Part shown: piece after piece, positions 10,716-22,580 of the stretch
Numbering within the stretch: the first letter of the stretch is position 1
Layout of the letters: each line of letters begins with the position of its first letter
Assembly (NCBI GenBank): GCA_947683625.1
Contig: CANTUR010000281.1
Location: forward strand, 1,192,001 to 1,256,000
From: Mallotus nudiflorus
Taxonomy: Eukaryota; Streptophyta; Magnoliopsida; Malpighiales; Euphorbiaceae
Reading direction: 5' to 3'
DNA length: 64,000 nucleotides
The notes under the pieces: generated by a model
Told to the model about the DNA's origin: nothing
The model's input: the letters and a program-made list of their open reading frames with translations, nothing else
Database searches by the model: none
Position numbers and translations under genes: made by a program

Positions 10716-12904
10716 TCCCCTAAACCTTTTTATTAGGAGCTTTCTAAATAGATATAATATAGCTCATGGCCAACTTCATCCTAACAATTATCGAATCTTG
10801 ATCGGCTTTATAGAGTTGATGCATGAAGAGAGTAGAGAGCCGAACCTAGATGTTCTTCGATACATATATAGTTTGAATAAAAAAAGGGAGAGCTAATGTT
10901 TTCTTTATCAGCTATTTTGAACTATAGTCTATTTGTTAATCTTCCAGACTTTCATAAGAAATGGAGGCATAGATTCTTCATAGTTTAACATCTATCAAAT
11001 TTTATCAATATCTGATCAATGTGGGTTGATGATTGCCAAATAGTGAACTGTCCTCCAAAGTTACTTAAAGAGGATACTAAGTTAGTGCTGAGGCTACATA
11101 TCTAAAGTGTAGCTGATGTGACATCTATTGAGAATCTATCTTGGTGATACCTTCGGAGAATCTGCCTTAAGCGTATAGATGTTAATGGTAAGTTCTGAGA
11201 TTCCAAAGTATATTCTAACTTTTATTCTTTCCTTTTATTTGTAGATGGTTGACTATTGCACTTTTATAGGTGGAATCATTTTAGATGAGGAGCTAAAAGA
11301 GCAGGCTGCACATTCGATTGAGCTTCCTATATGGGATATAAAGACCTTAGAGTCTCATGTTGATTAATGCCCAAGCAATAAAGGCAAAGTTGTGCTTAGT
11401 GACCTTTAGAAGGAAGCATCTGAGCTTCCTAAAAAAAGCTCCCAAAGTGGGGAGTTAGGTGATAAAGAGCAACTCAGGGAAGAGGTGTTTATTAAGCTCA
11501 CCGAATACCTGAATCCGAAAAAAAGGATCTTATCTAAGGTGAAGCCTGCCAATGTCTCCAATCCTCTTATCCAAAGAGAGTACCAAGTTGGTGTTGAGGC
11601 TTCATATCTAGAGTGTAGCTGATGTAACATCTGTTGAGAATCTATCTTAGAGATACCTTCAAAGAATCTCCTTAAATATATAAATGTTAATGGTAAGTTC
11701 TGAGATTCCAAAAGTATATTCTAACTTTTGTTCTTTCCTTTTATTTATAGATGGTTGACTATTTTACTTTTGTGGGCAAAATTTTTTAGATGAGGAGCTA
11801 GAGGAGCAGGCTGTACATCTGACTGAGCTTCCTATATGGGATACAGAGACCTCAGAGTCTCATGTTGATTAATGCCCAAGCAATAAAGGCAAAGCTGTGC
11901 TTGGTAACCTTTAAAAAGAAGCATCTAAGCATCCTAAAAATTGCTCCTAGAGTGAGGAGTTAGGTGATAAGGAGCAGCTCAAAGAGAAGGTGTTTATTAA
12001 GCGCCCTAAGCTCGTCGGATGCCCAGATCTGAAAAAAGATCTTATCTAAGGTGAAGTCTACTAGCATCTCCAATCTGCCAGTTAGGGATCACTATGCTGA
12101 GTCCTTACGATTGCCTGACGATATCTAGAGGTGGCAAGAGGAGGGAAGGAATGAGTTATTCAACTCGATGATTACTCATACCTTGGAAGTAAATTGTCTG
12201 AATTTCTTAGTGCAATAATCATTTCCATTAATGTATCTACTTTCTAATTTTCTATAGTTTTCTATCAGATAGCTCAAGGATTGTTGTTGGTGAAGGATAA
12301 TCACTTTATCCTTCAGAGTGAATACAATATTAAGGAGGCTAAGGTTGGGACTACCATAATTGACTATGAGAAGAAGCTGGATATGGTGAAGCGTGCCCTG
12401 GAACTCTCCAAGACTGATAGCATGAAGTTTAAGTCAGAAATAGAGGTGAGCTTGAAGAAGGCCCAAGAGTTTAAACATTCACAAGCTCAGCTCACATCAA
12501 GGATTGAGATGTAAGATTCCAAGCTTAAGACTTTGAGGAAAGAGTTGGATAATGAAAAAAAATTCTGAGGTGATGACTTGAGAACTTATTAAAAGATAGT
12601 GAAGGGATTTCTTAAAGCCTACAAGTTCGAGTGTCAGAGGGTACTATCAACTCAGTGTCCAGACTTAGATTTCTCTGATATGGGTAAGATCACTCCTAAT
12701 AATCTGGCGCGACAGGTTGCAGCTGAAGATGCTATTTCTAAGTCTACTCCTAAGGGTCCAAAACTCATTAAAGAGAGATATACTTTTAGAGCTACTTCTT
12801 CTGGCATCAAATCTGCTTCAATTCCTAAATCTCATTCTCTAAAAGATGTTAAAGCTCATCTTAATGATGAGATTATGCCTCCTGGATCTGAGGTTGACTT
12901 GTAA
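10716..12904 (+). pseudogene. Antisense extra ORF of element A (Transposase_28/gypsy-type protein)
   Basis: The coding strand is opposite to gag-pol. The first part (10716-11060) contains 'MFSLSAILNYSLFVNLPDF' followed by 'WRHRFFIV'. This is the LPxxxKxWKxxFFFV pattern of plant 'putative gypsy type transposon' proteins (Transposase_28 family), preceded by a segment of the GQLxPNxxRIxxGFxEL type. An intron-like stretch (about 11190-11246, gtaagt to tttgtag) precedes 'MVDYCTFIGG'. The middle is duplicated (see 11068-12070). 12281-12514 encodes a heptad-rich coiled coil, and 12599-12904 encodes a tail starting 'KGFLKAYKFECQRVL' and ending at the TAA at 12902. Several in-frame stops make it non-functional. 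The family label is from remembered pattern. Confidence 0.6.
11068..12070 (+). repeat. Tandem duplication of about 506 bp within the extra ORF
   Basis: About 11068-11572 and 11573-12070 are two diverged copies in direct orientation at an offset of 506 bp. Each contains the 'gtaagttctgagattcc' intron start, the 'agatggttgacta' exon start and the 'catgttgattaatgcccaa' stretch. The copies differ by scattered substitutions and small indels, so the duplication is not recent. It duplicates an intron and the following exon. Confidence 0.85.
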
Positions 12905-13069
12905 AATATTTTAAAATATTTATCCTTGTAATATTTTCAATTAATGAATGAAGTATGTATTTTTTATTTCTCAAACTTGGTATACTCCAATACATTTTTT
13001 TGATAATATTTCCTGAGGCTGTTTGAGTTCTAGTATTGAGGTAATTCTTTTCCTCATTCATCCTTGATC

Positions 13070-14070
13070 TTGTATGCCCCCTTGGTTATCTTCTCCATGA
13101 CTTAATAAGGACCTTCCAATTAGGTCTGAGCTAGCATGTGTTAGAGTTATCTTTATTAATGTCAACCCTTTTGAGTACCCAATCTCTAACTTTAAACTAT
13201 TTTGGTCGGGCATGTATGTTATAATACTCCATGATCCTCTGTTTCTAGGCTTTTTTCATAATGGATGCTCATTCTCTCTTTTCTTCAAATAGGTTTAGGC
13301 ATATCCGAGTGTTGATGTTATTGACTTCCTGATCTAAATCCTGAGTTACTCGGTAGCTCATTGATCCAATCTCCACTGGGATTACCGCATCCATCCCATA
13401 AATCTGTTTGAAAGGTATTTCTCTTGTAAAAGTTTTAGGTATTATTCTATAAGCCTAGATGACATTTTGAGTTCTTCAATCTAGTTTCCCTTAGTTTTGC
13501 CTAATCTCTTCTTTAGACCTTGCATAATGATCTTATTGGTGAACTCTGTTTGGCCATTCATATGCGGATGAGCTACTGAAGTAAATCAAAGCTTTATATT
13601 AAGATTAGAGCAGAACTTTCTAAATTTCTCATTATTAAATTTCCTCCCATTGTCTGTTATCAAGGTGTGCAGTATGTCAAATCTGCAGATGATTTCTTTA
13701 TAGAAAAAGTATTAAATTCGAGCCTTAATAATGGTTGGGAGAACTTCAAATTCTATCCATTTGGTGAAGTGATCTATAGCCGCAATCAAGAACTTCTTCT
13801 AAGAGGCTAAAACAGGGAACATGCCTAAAATTTCCATTCCCCTACAACGAAAGGCCATGGGCTCCTAATCGAATGTTGAGGATTAAAAGGCTTATGGTTG
13901 AGGCGAGCAAATTATTGACACTTGTGGCATTCCTGAACTAATTTTTGAGCATCTTGGGACATGGTGGGCCAATAATAACCCTGGAGTAATGCTTTTCTAT
14001 TTAGTGAATGATGAGATTCATGGTCTCCATAAATCTCTTCATGAATTTCTTTAAGAACATAATTTTCTTC
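13070..14070 (-). pseudogene. Element A integrase relic
   Basis: On the minus strand a zinc-binding HHCC domain is visible: 'HEEIYGDHESHHSLN' near 14000-14045 and 'QECHKCQ' near 13905-13930. The catalytic core follows with 'AIDHFTKW' (first Asp, 13757-13780), 'LITDNG' (second Asp, 13647-13663) and 'HMNGQTEF' (13539-13570), where the downstream Glu region begins. It would insert the cDNA copy. Stops at former Gln and Trp positions break the frame. Confidence 0.78.
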
Positions 14071-14269
14071 CTCTAGTGATACATATTTAGACTATGAATA
14101 TAAGAGAAAACTTCTGCAAAGTTCCCCATTGTGCATGGAGTAGTGTGCAACTTTTATTTTTAACTTCTGAGCCTTTAACTTATCATGTATAAGTACCCAA
14201 TGCTCGAGATGCTGAATGATCAGTTTCATCCATTATGCTACTTCTTGGATGTCCATGATCTTTACTTCC

Positions 14270-14800
14270 TTAGTGCTTAACTTCATCAATTCCTCAGTAA
14301 GCTTAAGCTCTTTAAATGCCTGATTATCTTCTACTACTGACTTGGCTAGTGAGTCTGCCTCTGAGTTTTCACTTTGGGAATTTGGATGATTTCCCATTGT
14401 CCCCTATATTATTCGAGATTCTTTAGGAGTTATTTGACTTGCTCAACATACTTGTGGATGCTTGGCTCCTTGATTTAGTATGTTCCTTTAATTTGGTTTA
14501 CTACCAATTATGAATTAGAGTGTATCTTGAGATGCTTGGCTCTGACCTCTGTAGTTAACTTCAACCCTATGATGAGTGCTTTATACTCAGTTGCATTATT
14601 GGTGGCTTTATATTTTATTTGAACTGCATATCTGATAATGACCTTGTGTGGCCCTTTGAGGATGACTTCAGTGCTAGATCCTTGAATGGACGAGGCTCCA
14701 TCTATATATAACTTCCACTTTGATCATTCAGAAGGGGCAAAGTCTTCCTCTATCATCTCTTATAAAAAGCCTGCTAGGGTTTGGGCTTTGATCTACTGCC
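14270..14800 (-). pseudogene. Element A RNase H relic
   Basis: The minus strand reads 'SSIQGSSTEVILKG', then 'NNATEYKALIIGLKL', then 'HSNS' and 'LVVNQIKGTY'. These are the order and spacing of the gypsy RNase H motifs (NxAEYEALxxGL and SDSxLVVNQ). The catalytic Glu survives in TEYKAL, while the SDS motif is SNS. It would degrade RNA in the RNA:DNA hybrid. Confidence 0.75.
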
Positions 14801-14999
14801 GAGCTTCATAACTTATATCAAATTCTCTAAGCAATGTTGATAATTGAACTAATCTATCAGATGTCTTAAGTCTTTATAAGATTTTCCTTAGTGAGAAGCT
14901 GGATCTTATAATGATCGAGTGAGCCTAAAAATAATACCTGAGTTTTTGGGATGTGTGTACAATGGCCATAGCTAACTTATCCAGTTTGGGATACCAAAC

Positions 15000-16060
15000 T
15001 TATGATCCTTTAAGTATTTTGCTGATTTAGTATATTGGATTTTATTGGCTTCCTTCCTCCCTAACCAATACCGATGCAATTAACTTTTGACCGATAAAGA
15101 GATATAAGTACATAACTTCTCCCGAGATTGGCCTATTGAGGAGAGGAGGTGAGGATAGAAACCTCTTAATGTCTTCAAAAGTAGCTTGATATTCTTTATT
15201 TCATATAAACTTCTTAGAGTTTTTTAAGGCTCAGAATAGTGATAGACATCGTTTGGCTGAATAGGAGATGAAACGCCCTAAAGCTTTTATTCTACCATTT
15301 AGCTTCTACAACTCATTTAATGATGTCGGAGCTTTCATTATAAGTATGGCCTCCATCTTTTGTGGATTAGCCTCAGTTCCTCTATAAGATATCATGAATC
15401 CCAAGAATTTGCTTACCTTCACCCTAAAAACACACGTCTCTATGTTAAGCTTGATATGGTATTAGTCCAATATTCGAAGGATTTGATCAAGGTCATCAGA
15501 GTGTTGCTTTGCATATTGGCTCTTGACAATGATTTCATCCATATATGCTTGCACATTTTTCCTAATTTGATCTTGGAATATATGATTCATCAACCTTTGG
15601 TACGTTGCTCCAACATTCTTTAGTCTAAAAGTCATAACCTTATAGCAATAAAGACCTTTATGAGTGATAAACGATGTCTTCTCTTAATCTTCTTTCTTTA
15701 GTAGTATTTAACGGTATCCCTGAGCAACATCCATAAAGCTATACAAGCTATGATAGGTGGTTGAGTTTACTAGCTGATGTATCATCAGTAATGGATAGCT
15801 GTCTTTGGGATATGCCTTGTTGAGATAAGTATAGTCCACACATTTTATACTTTCCATTTGATTTTTTCACTAGCACCATGTTAGCTACCCATTATGGGTG
15901 TCTCACCTCTTTAATGAATCCTACATCTAGCAATTTTTTTGTTTCCTTAGAAATCACCTTCTATCTCTCATATATGAAGTTTTGCTTTTTCTAAACAATA
16001 GGTTTAACTCATGGCTTAATGTTAAGACTATACAAGGCAATTTGAGGATCTACCCTAATG
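15000..16060 (-). pseudogene. Element A reverse transcriptase relic
   Basis: The minus strand holds the entry region 'IKEVRHP-WVANMVLVKKSNGK' in broken form near 15850-15940. The catalytic strand appears as 'QAYMDEIIVKSQ' at 15514-15548, where gypsy elements have Y(V/I)DD. The second Asp is Glu here, so the polymerase would be inactive even apart from the stops. Downstream thumb and connection sequence continues to about 15000. Confidence 0.78.
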
Positions 16061-16199
16061 ATCTAAGATGTTTTAAAGGCAAAGCCGCATGAATGTTTGA
16101 TGAGGACTTTGCTTATTCCATTCTTAACTTCATTATTAAGCTCATTCCCAATTCTAACTATCTTTCTCTTAGTGATTTGTAAGGTTTGGACCTGGTTAA

Positions 16200-16680
16200 C
16201 AGGCTCAGGATTGGCTCCTTATTTCTCAGCTTCTAATGATTCTAGAGGGAATGCTTTCGCTTGGGTCTTAATAGCCAGTTGATAGCATGGTCTAGCCATG
16301 TGTTGATCTTCATGGATTGTTATGACCCAGCCTTCAAGAGGAATCTTCATGGTCATATGCCTAATACTTGTGACTGCATCAATTCCATAGAGAATTGGTC
16401 AGCTTATGATGCCATTGTATGTGAGAGGAAGATCTATCACATTGAACAAGGTTTTGACAGCTTTCACCTTCCCAGTATCCCAGTTACTGAATTCTAACAT
16501 TAACTCTACTAGTCCCATTGGTTGTGTAGTTCTTTTGTAAAAGCTTGTAATGATATTTTGAATAGCTTTCAAATAAGTGATAGAACCTCCTATCACCTTA
16601 AAAGCATTCCAAGAGAGTGCATTGACAACATTGGCATCATTAATTAGTAATCTTTTTACTCAGTAATTATTGATGAAAGC
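16200..16680 (-). pseudogene. Element A aspartic protease relic
   Basis: A 65-codon open stretch (16399-16596) plus flanks reads 'NDANVVNALSWNAF' where plant gypsy proteases have DDGSxxNVLxxxAL, then 'MGLVELMLEF' and 'FNVIDLPLTYNGII' (the F.V.D.P..YN.ILGRP segment). The D(S/T)G active site is lost. Confidence 0.65.
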
Positions 16681-16879
16681 ACTTACTACTAAGGCATCAT
16701 TATTAGGATGTTGAATGTGTTTCCCATATTTTGGACCAAATGTGATAGTCTGCTTATTTTTAGGGGTGGGGCCTTCTTCCTTCTAAGTTCTTTTAGTCGC
16801 CTCTCCTCTGATAATCATGTTGATAACTATGGCTACTTCATTCTAAGCTTTCTTTAGCTCCAGCTTAGCTCCATCTTGA

Positions 16880-18110
16880 TCATTCGGGTCTCTATTCCTT
16901 TTGGTCGTATCAGTGAAGTTACCGAGTTTCCCATTATGTATTAATTTTTCTATAGCATTCTTTAATTCTCAACATGCCTCAGTCTCGTGCCTATAGTCCC
17001 AGTGGTATTAACAGTAGTACCACCTGTCTTACATGGCCCTCTTGGTTGGACTTAGCCTTCTAGCTAGAGTTATGCCTAAGCCACTTTGTCTGATCCACAT
17101 GAGGATTTTGGATCTAGAGGTGTTTAGTGGCATGCACTTATCTATCTCTCTCTGAACCCTTCCATAAGGTTTCTAAAATTTGTTCATTGGAATCTGGGCC
17201 TTAGTAGTTATGACCTTTTATTTTTTTTATAGGTGCTTTCTTGTTATCCCAGTGCATCCTCCTATCTTCGTCCATCTTCATCATTTTTATCATTATAGCC
17301 ATTACCTCAGCGAAGGTGCTAAGTTCTTTGGTCATGATCTTGTCTTTGAGCTTCCCCGACTAGGTCACATTCTTCAAGGCCTTATGGCTACTTCATCAAT
17401 TAAATATTTTATCTACATCATTACTTTATTAAATCTATCCAAATAGCTTTTTAATGATTCTATGGGCTCTTGTCTACACATCTAAAGGTCATTGATGTTT
17501 TTAGTAGGAGGAACATTGGTGATAAAATGAATATGAAATTTCTTAACTAATTCCTCAAAGGATGAGATAGAATTCTGAGGAAGCTAGTGGAACCAATTCT
17601 GAGCATTCTTAGTGAGCGTATTAGGAAAAAATTTGCATATGATTCTGTCATTTACATTATGAAGTAGCATCCTAGTCCTAAACAAGGATATGTGATTGAT
17701 CGAATCCCTAGTCCCATTAAACTGATCTAATTAAGGCATTCTAAATTTGGTTGGGATCTCTGTCTTGATTATTCTGCTTACAAAGGGTGTCTTTCCTTCT
17801 AAAATGCATTCATCTTCTTTCCTCAGTCCAGTATAAGCTTTATGCATGACTTCTCCAGCTTTATGAGCTATTTGTGAGTCATCTAAGGCTAGGATTGTTG
17901 GGCTAGATTCTCCCTCTAGAGCCTTATAACTTTCTGTATTTCCACCAGACACATTTAAAGCTATTATTGGTATTGCTTAGTTATTTTTTAGAGGCATTAC
18001 TCCAAGATTACTGCATTGGATTAAGGTATTCAACTGTTATTGCATCAGGAGCATCTGGGTTTGGATGTTTTGAATCATTGATTTTTTACTTAATGGAGGT
18101 AGGTTGAGTG
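16880..18110 (-). pseudogene. Element A gag relic
   Basis: The minus strand shows a retrotransposon gag domain: 'IPTKFRMP' near 17731, then 'QFNGTRDSINHISLF', 'NWFH-stop-LPQNSISSFEELVK' near 17560-17600 and 'ESLKSYLDRFNKVM' near 17420-17460. This matches the PF03732 layout (WFxxLPxxSIxSFxEL, then LxxFxxRF). The start codon is not certain. A 74-codon open segment (17731-17952) precedes the domain. Stops stand mainly at expected Gln positions. Confidence 0.72.
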
Positions 18111-18468
18111 TTTAGGTACTGTGTTTAGGTTTTGTGTGTTTATGACAGGGGTTTCTAGCAAGCTTGAAAAAGGTATGGGTCTATTTTTATACTGTAGAGG
18201 AGCATAATAAAGGAAGTTGGTGCCTAGTGTTGGCCATCCTTGGGTATTACTAGTCAAAGGGTATGCTCGCAGTGGAGCCTATGATGACGATCCAATATAC
18301 TGAAAGGGTGTTAACAGAATTATTGGCTTAATAGGTGTTGACATATTGATGGGAGGAATGGGGGCTGATGGATTAATATGCATGTCTAGGGTTAAGATTA
18401 GTGGTGGACTGAAAGTCATGATGCCAATATCTTATTCGGTAGATGGTTAATGGTTTTTATCTTCAGAG

Positions 18469-18489
18469 TTCCCCATAGACAACTCCACT
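18469..18489 (-). other. Element A primer binding site, degenerate
   Basis: Directly inside the 5' LTR the minus strand reads GTGGAGTTGTCTATGGGGAA. It resembles the TGGCGCCGTCTGTGGGGA-type site common in plant gypsy elements with several C-to-T style changes. The tRNA is not assigned. Confidence 0.55.
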
Positions 18490-18895
18490 TGATAACTGAG
18501 TTTCGAAACTCCCGAGTTTAAGCCCTATAAGGAATCAAATAAGGGAAAGGTAATATGTAGGGAAGATCCCTACAACCCCTTCGATGTCTAAGTCAGAGAA
18601 TATAGAGAAAGAGAGTTTAGAGAGACAAAAAGAGCAAAGAGTATAAGAGAATATAATGAATAAAAAGGAGGGATATGGTGTCTTATTTATAGGGATAGTG
18701 ATGCTCAAGCTTGAGAGGAATAAGATCACTTTTTAATGAAAATTTTGTGCCTATTCGAGAGTATTTATTCTTGTTTGAGAGTCTCCTTAATTAGGAATCG
18801 TTCTCCTATTTGGTTTGGACATCCTTCATCTGCAAGTCATCCCTATATAGGAAAATAAACATTTAATAGAATAGGAACATGTATATAGGGTATCA
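18490..18895 (-). mobile_element. Element A 5' LTR, 406 bp
   Basis: Plus-strand ends are 'tgataactgag' and 'gggtatca', so on the minus strand it starts TGATACC and ends TTATCA. It is homologous along its length to 1-398. TTTAG follows, as in the corresponding place of the B LTR. Confidence 0.85.
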
Positions 18896-19050
18896 TTTAG
18901 ATTTATATTTTCATTTTATAAATTACTTTATTAATTTTCTAGTTAGGAATATAAGTAGAAATATTAGTATTAAATATTCAATCCTTATGGGAATGATATC
19001 TTTTGTACTATAATTCACGATTTGTGTGTTTGCGAGTTTTGAAAACAATA
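18896..19050 (+). mobile_element. Element B 5' LTR, last 155 bp
   Basis: This matches 23768-23916, the end of the B 3' LTR, including 'taggaatataagt(a/t)gaaatattag' in two adjoining pieces and the 'gcgagttttgaaaac' end. The first about 1.19 kb of this LTR is not found left of element A, so it was deleted together with the A 3' LTR. Confidence 0.8.
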
Positions 19051-19056
19051 AGTTTT

Positions 19057-19074
19057 TAGCACTGTTGCTGAGGA
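19057..19074 (+). other. Element B primer binding site, degenerate
   Basis: Reads tagcactgttgctgagga. The common plant gypsy site is TGGCGCCGTTGCCGGGGA, and all differences are G-to-A or C-to-T. The distance from the LTR end (19050) fits. Confidence 0.7.
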
Positions 19075-19176
19075 TTGCCAATATTGATATTAATTTTATT
19101 TTTACTTATCTTAGACTAGCATTTGTTTTATTTTAATTTGTGTCATATTTTTTTAATATTGATAAATAATTTATCA

Positions 19177-20030
19177 TGAATAATGATAGATTTTCTTATC
19201 AATTTTTGAGGTCTAATGCATGTGATCCTGTATGTAATGTAGAACATATATTATTTAATTATTTTTCATCTTCTTTTTAGGTTTGTAATTGGTGTAGAGA
19301 GAACTAAAATGGAGCATATTGCCTATATTATTCATATTCACCTACACAACCTCACTATAACCCATCTTGGAGCAGTTGTGTGGATTATACTTAGAGTTAT
19401 CAATAAGAGGAGACCAATAGAATCAAAGAACAATTATTAGAGATCAAGATGAAGCAAATCATGTCTAAAATGACTGCACATACAATTGGTTATTCTTTAG
19501 TATGTATGGCATGATGATAACACTTTGAGTCAAGATGATGAAGTCACTTTTGAGTTGTGCCACGATGAACAAGAAGAGGTGATCACCAAGAAAATAAAAA
19601 AAAAAGTCTCTAAGTCTAAGAATTAATTTGTAGACATCAAGGATGATAAGGTAGAACATCACTCAACTCAATTTCAATATGAGTTAGATGAGAAAATCAT
19701 AACAATTCCTGAAGTTACATGGGATAAAGATGAAGATAAGCCATTTATAAATAACAATGCATATGTTCCACGACCTATTATAGTCGTATATGAGGAATCT
19801 ATAAAAGGTGTTTGTTATCTAAGAACCTACATGAGAAGCCTTACATTCTTCAAGTAATTTTAAAATTAAAGATTTGGCATGTAGAGTCCACACTTTATCA
19901 CTTGGCGATAAGGGAGAGTACCAAAAGAAAGGATAGGAAGATGCTTTTAATAACACTTCCTTATGTTCGGTTGCACTCGTGATACTACATATTCAAGGGG
20001 TTAAGCTAATAACCTAAAATTAGTGCTTAT
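19177..20030 (+). pseudogene. Element B gag-like/non-coding body
   Basis: From an ATG at 19177, 'NNDRFSYQF' and later 'SPTQPHYNPSWSS' are visible with intervening stops, a pattern I associate with short gag-like ORFs of non-autonomous plant gypsy elements. 19640-19800 is open and acidic ('DIKDDKVEHHSTQFQYELDE'). Near 20034 the sequence 'ttgggaggcaatccaacgtg' resembles a conserved non-coding box of such elements. No RT, RNase H or integrase is present. The element is probably a LARD/TR-GAG type. Confidence 0.5.
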
Positions 20031-20447
20031 TGGGAGGCAATCCAACGTGATTTATTTCTATTATTTAAGTTTATTTTTAGTTTGTTTATTTTTATTTTTT
20101 TTAGTTTTTGTTATTTTATTTTGTAGGTCATCCAACATTTGGATCAAGCACAAAAGGAAGAAAAGCTTACCAGGGAAGTCCTCATTTTCTTTTTCTAATT
20201 TCAATATTTTTGTAATAAAGAACAATGTCATAGATAAGTGTGAGGGACGATGCCATATGTTAGGATTATGTTTGTGTATTTTATTTATTTTGCATGCATA
20301 TTAGTTAAATTAAAAAAATGAAAAATTTGTAAAAAATGGTAATATTCATTAAATTTTAACTTGATTTCACCACATTTGTTATGATGCTTATCGTTAAAAC
20401 TTTTGTTTTGGTTTTGTGCAAAATTGAAGTTCAGTTGCAATTAGGGG
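20031..20447 (+). other. Element B interior, no recognised domain
   Basis: An open stretch at 20023-20304 encodes a hydrophobic, T-rich product without a known motif. I treat it as fortuitous. The region continues after the insertion at 21911. Confidence 0.4.
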
Positions 20448-21910
20448 TGATAGTGTATAAGTGTGCATTTTTTATTCAATTATCAAAATATTGATTGGTT
20501 GATTAATTAAGATAGTTGAACATGGTCATTATTATTGCAACAATTCTGCACATCACTAGTGAGTAGAGTATCATTCCCATAAGGATTAGAAACTAAGCAC
20601 TTATTAGTTTTAGTTGAGTTAGCTTAGAGCTTCCAAATTAAATTTGAATAAAGTAATGAATAAACTAAAATAACAAGTAAATTAAGAAAATAATACAATT
20701 ATTAAATGAAATAATAACTTAGCTAAATGGAGGAGAGAAACCAATTATAAGAATAATGTTTTTAGGAGATTGAACACCATATAATCATCAAGTTCATATA
20801 TAGATATAATTAAATCAATTGCACATTTTAGGTTTTCCAAAAATCATTGAGCACTCTCTCTTAAGTAATACTCAAATCAATATGCATTAATCAATTGAGA
20901 CTCAAAGTTATGGCTTATCTCTCATCATCACCATAAAAATAAGGCAACATTAAACATACAAGGCATTAAGCAAAACCCATAAGAGAATTAGATAAGGTTA
21001 AGCTTTCTCAAGTCATTTAACCAATGTAACTTATGTTTATAGGTCTATTAGATCTAAAATCTCTCAATGTGTAGATCTAAACAAAAGATGTATTTAGCCA
21101 CAATACAACACTCAATAAGCATAACAAACACAATATGCAATATAAATAAAAATAAGATCTATTGTATGAACTTGAATTAAATGGGTCTTTAATCCCCAAC
21201 AACATAAATAAAATTAGCCACTCATGGCTTTAATATCCATCATTCATCCACAATACAACCCAAATAAATAACAAGATTCTATAAACAATAAAGAATGGAA
21301 GAGAAAAGTTATCAAAGAGCTTTAAAGATCTTTAATGGTGGTCTCTCCAAACTTTTTTCCTCTTCTTCCTTCTCCTTAAGTGTATTGGGTCTTTGATTAT
21401 AGGAGGAGATAATCCCCATTTGGGTATTGATTTGATCTTTAAAATGTGGTCTTCAACCCCTAAATTAGGTTTTTAGTCCCTCTTTTATAGTCTTCTCAAA
21501 TGACCCTTAGATCTCTGATTAAAATGGTGTGTTCCAACTCATAAATCAACCAAGTAAAATATGGAAAATTACTATAGCAATGTTACTGTAGTAGCAACAC
21601 TATACCATCAGTACTACAATAATCGTTGAACTATTGCAATAGTGAAAATATAGCATTGGAACTGTACCAATCACAAAACTATAACTTCAACTGTAATGGA
21701 CCCACGATCAAGACAAAAACTCGGCTCTGCTCTCTTACTCTATTTTTGCTCCTTTTATGCTCATTTGGCCATTATTCACCTCCAAAACCTCTTTTCCTTA
21801 GAAAAACAAAATAAAATATAAAAGTATATATTTTTATAGCTAAATTAACCTAAAATAAGTGAATGCATGCTCAAATGAATCCTAAAACTATATGCAAATT
21901 AACACCAACA
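20448..21910 (-). mobile_element. Probable solo LTR in element B
   Basis: The block is bounded by 'tgatagtgtataag' and 'aattaacaccaaca', that is TG...CA ends, and is about 1.46 kb. On the minus strand it starts TGTTGGTGTTAATTTGC. It contains no coding domain and differs in character from the B sequence on both sides. A 5-bp target duplication was not found (AGGGG against ATTAT), so borders may be off by a few bases or decayed. Confidence 0.4.
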
Positions 21911-22580
21911 ATTATGTATGAAAAATTTAGTTTTTATAACTTAAGCATAAACTTGGAAAATTAAATTTTAGCATAATTTTAGGAGAGAGTGCATTTTGGT
22001 TTGTAATTCTAAAAGAAATATATCCCTCTTTTCTTAGTAAGAGCAATACTTAATTCTTAATTTTTTTGCTCTGAATCTACTCCAATGCTCTAATTAGAGT
22101 AAGAGCATCCAAAATATCCACTTAGTAGTATCCATACTTAGTAATATATAAACGGTGGGGGATGACTAAGAGTGGGAAGATTTAATTAGAGAGATTAATT
22201 AAAAAAAGAAAACATGGTGAGATTGAGCATTAAATGCACTTATCAAAGCAAAAGAGAAAAGAAAAAATGTTGTGAAATGGAGTGTAAAACACATTCATAA
22301 CCAAAGTTTTGTTTAAAAGAGTTATAGACTTTAATATTTCTCTTAGAGTTATGTTTAATGAATTTCAATTAGGTTATGTGCTTGGGTTGTGATTAGTAAA
22401 TTTTTCATATAAGATGTATTTTTGTTTGATAATCTTCTTTAGTAAACAATTTTTAGTCTTAGTGTTATAGATTTGTATAACTTAGAAACTAAAATTCTTT
22501 GGTTATAGTTGAGTTGGTCTTTAAATTTCAAATTTGATTTTTGCTTGAGGACAAGAAAATCTTTAGTGTGAGGTAATTAA
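21911..22580 (+). other. Element B 3' interior and polypurine-tract region
   Basis: No domain is seen. The end, 22536-22580, reads 'ttgcttgaggacaagaaaat' and then a GT/GA-rich stretch. This resembles the conserved 'GAGGACAAGCAAAA...AGTGTGGGG' sequence before the 3' LTR of many plant LTR elements. Confidence 0.55.

Larger units (their letters stand above)
10716..18895 (-). mobile_element. Ty3/gypsy retrotransposon A, 3'-truncated
   Basis: On the minus strand this reads 5' LTR (18490-18895), primer-site-like sequence, gag, protease, RT, RNase H, integrase, and then an additional ORF on the plus strand. Every coding part is interrupted by stops and frameshifts. The expected 3' LTR is missing: the body stops at about 10710 against block D. 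The right border (TGATACC start) lies in the 5' LTR of element B, whose matching intact LTR has the target bases TTTAG at 23768-23772, and TTTAG follows A at 18896-18900. The gag-pol order, a large antisense ORF and the RT variant YMDEIIVKS fit the Tat/Ogre side of gypsy, as an inference. Confidence 0.8.

Noticed and set aside
1..18895. 1-398 and 18490-18895 as the two LTRs of one element
   Set aside because: The side of 398 facing the interior has no polypurine-tract complement, and unrelated DNA elements and a pseudogene lie between. Family membership only.
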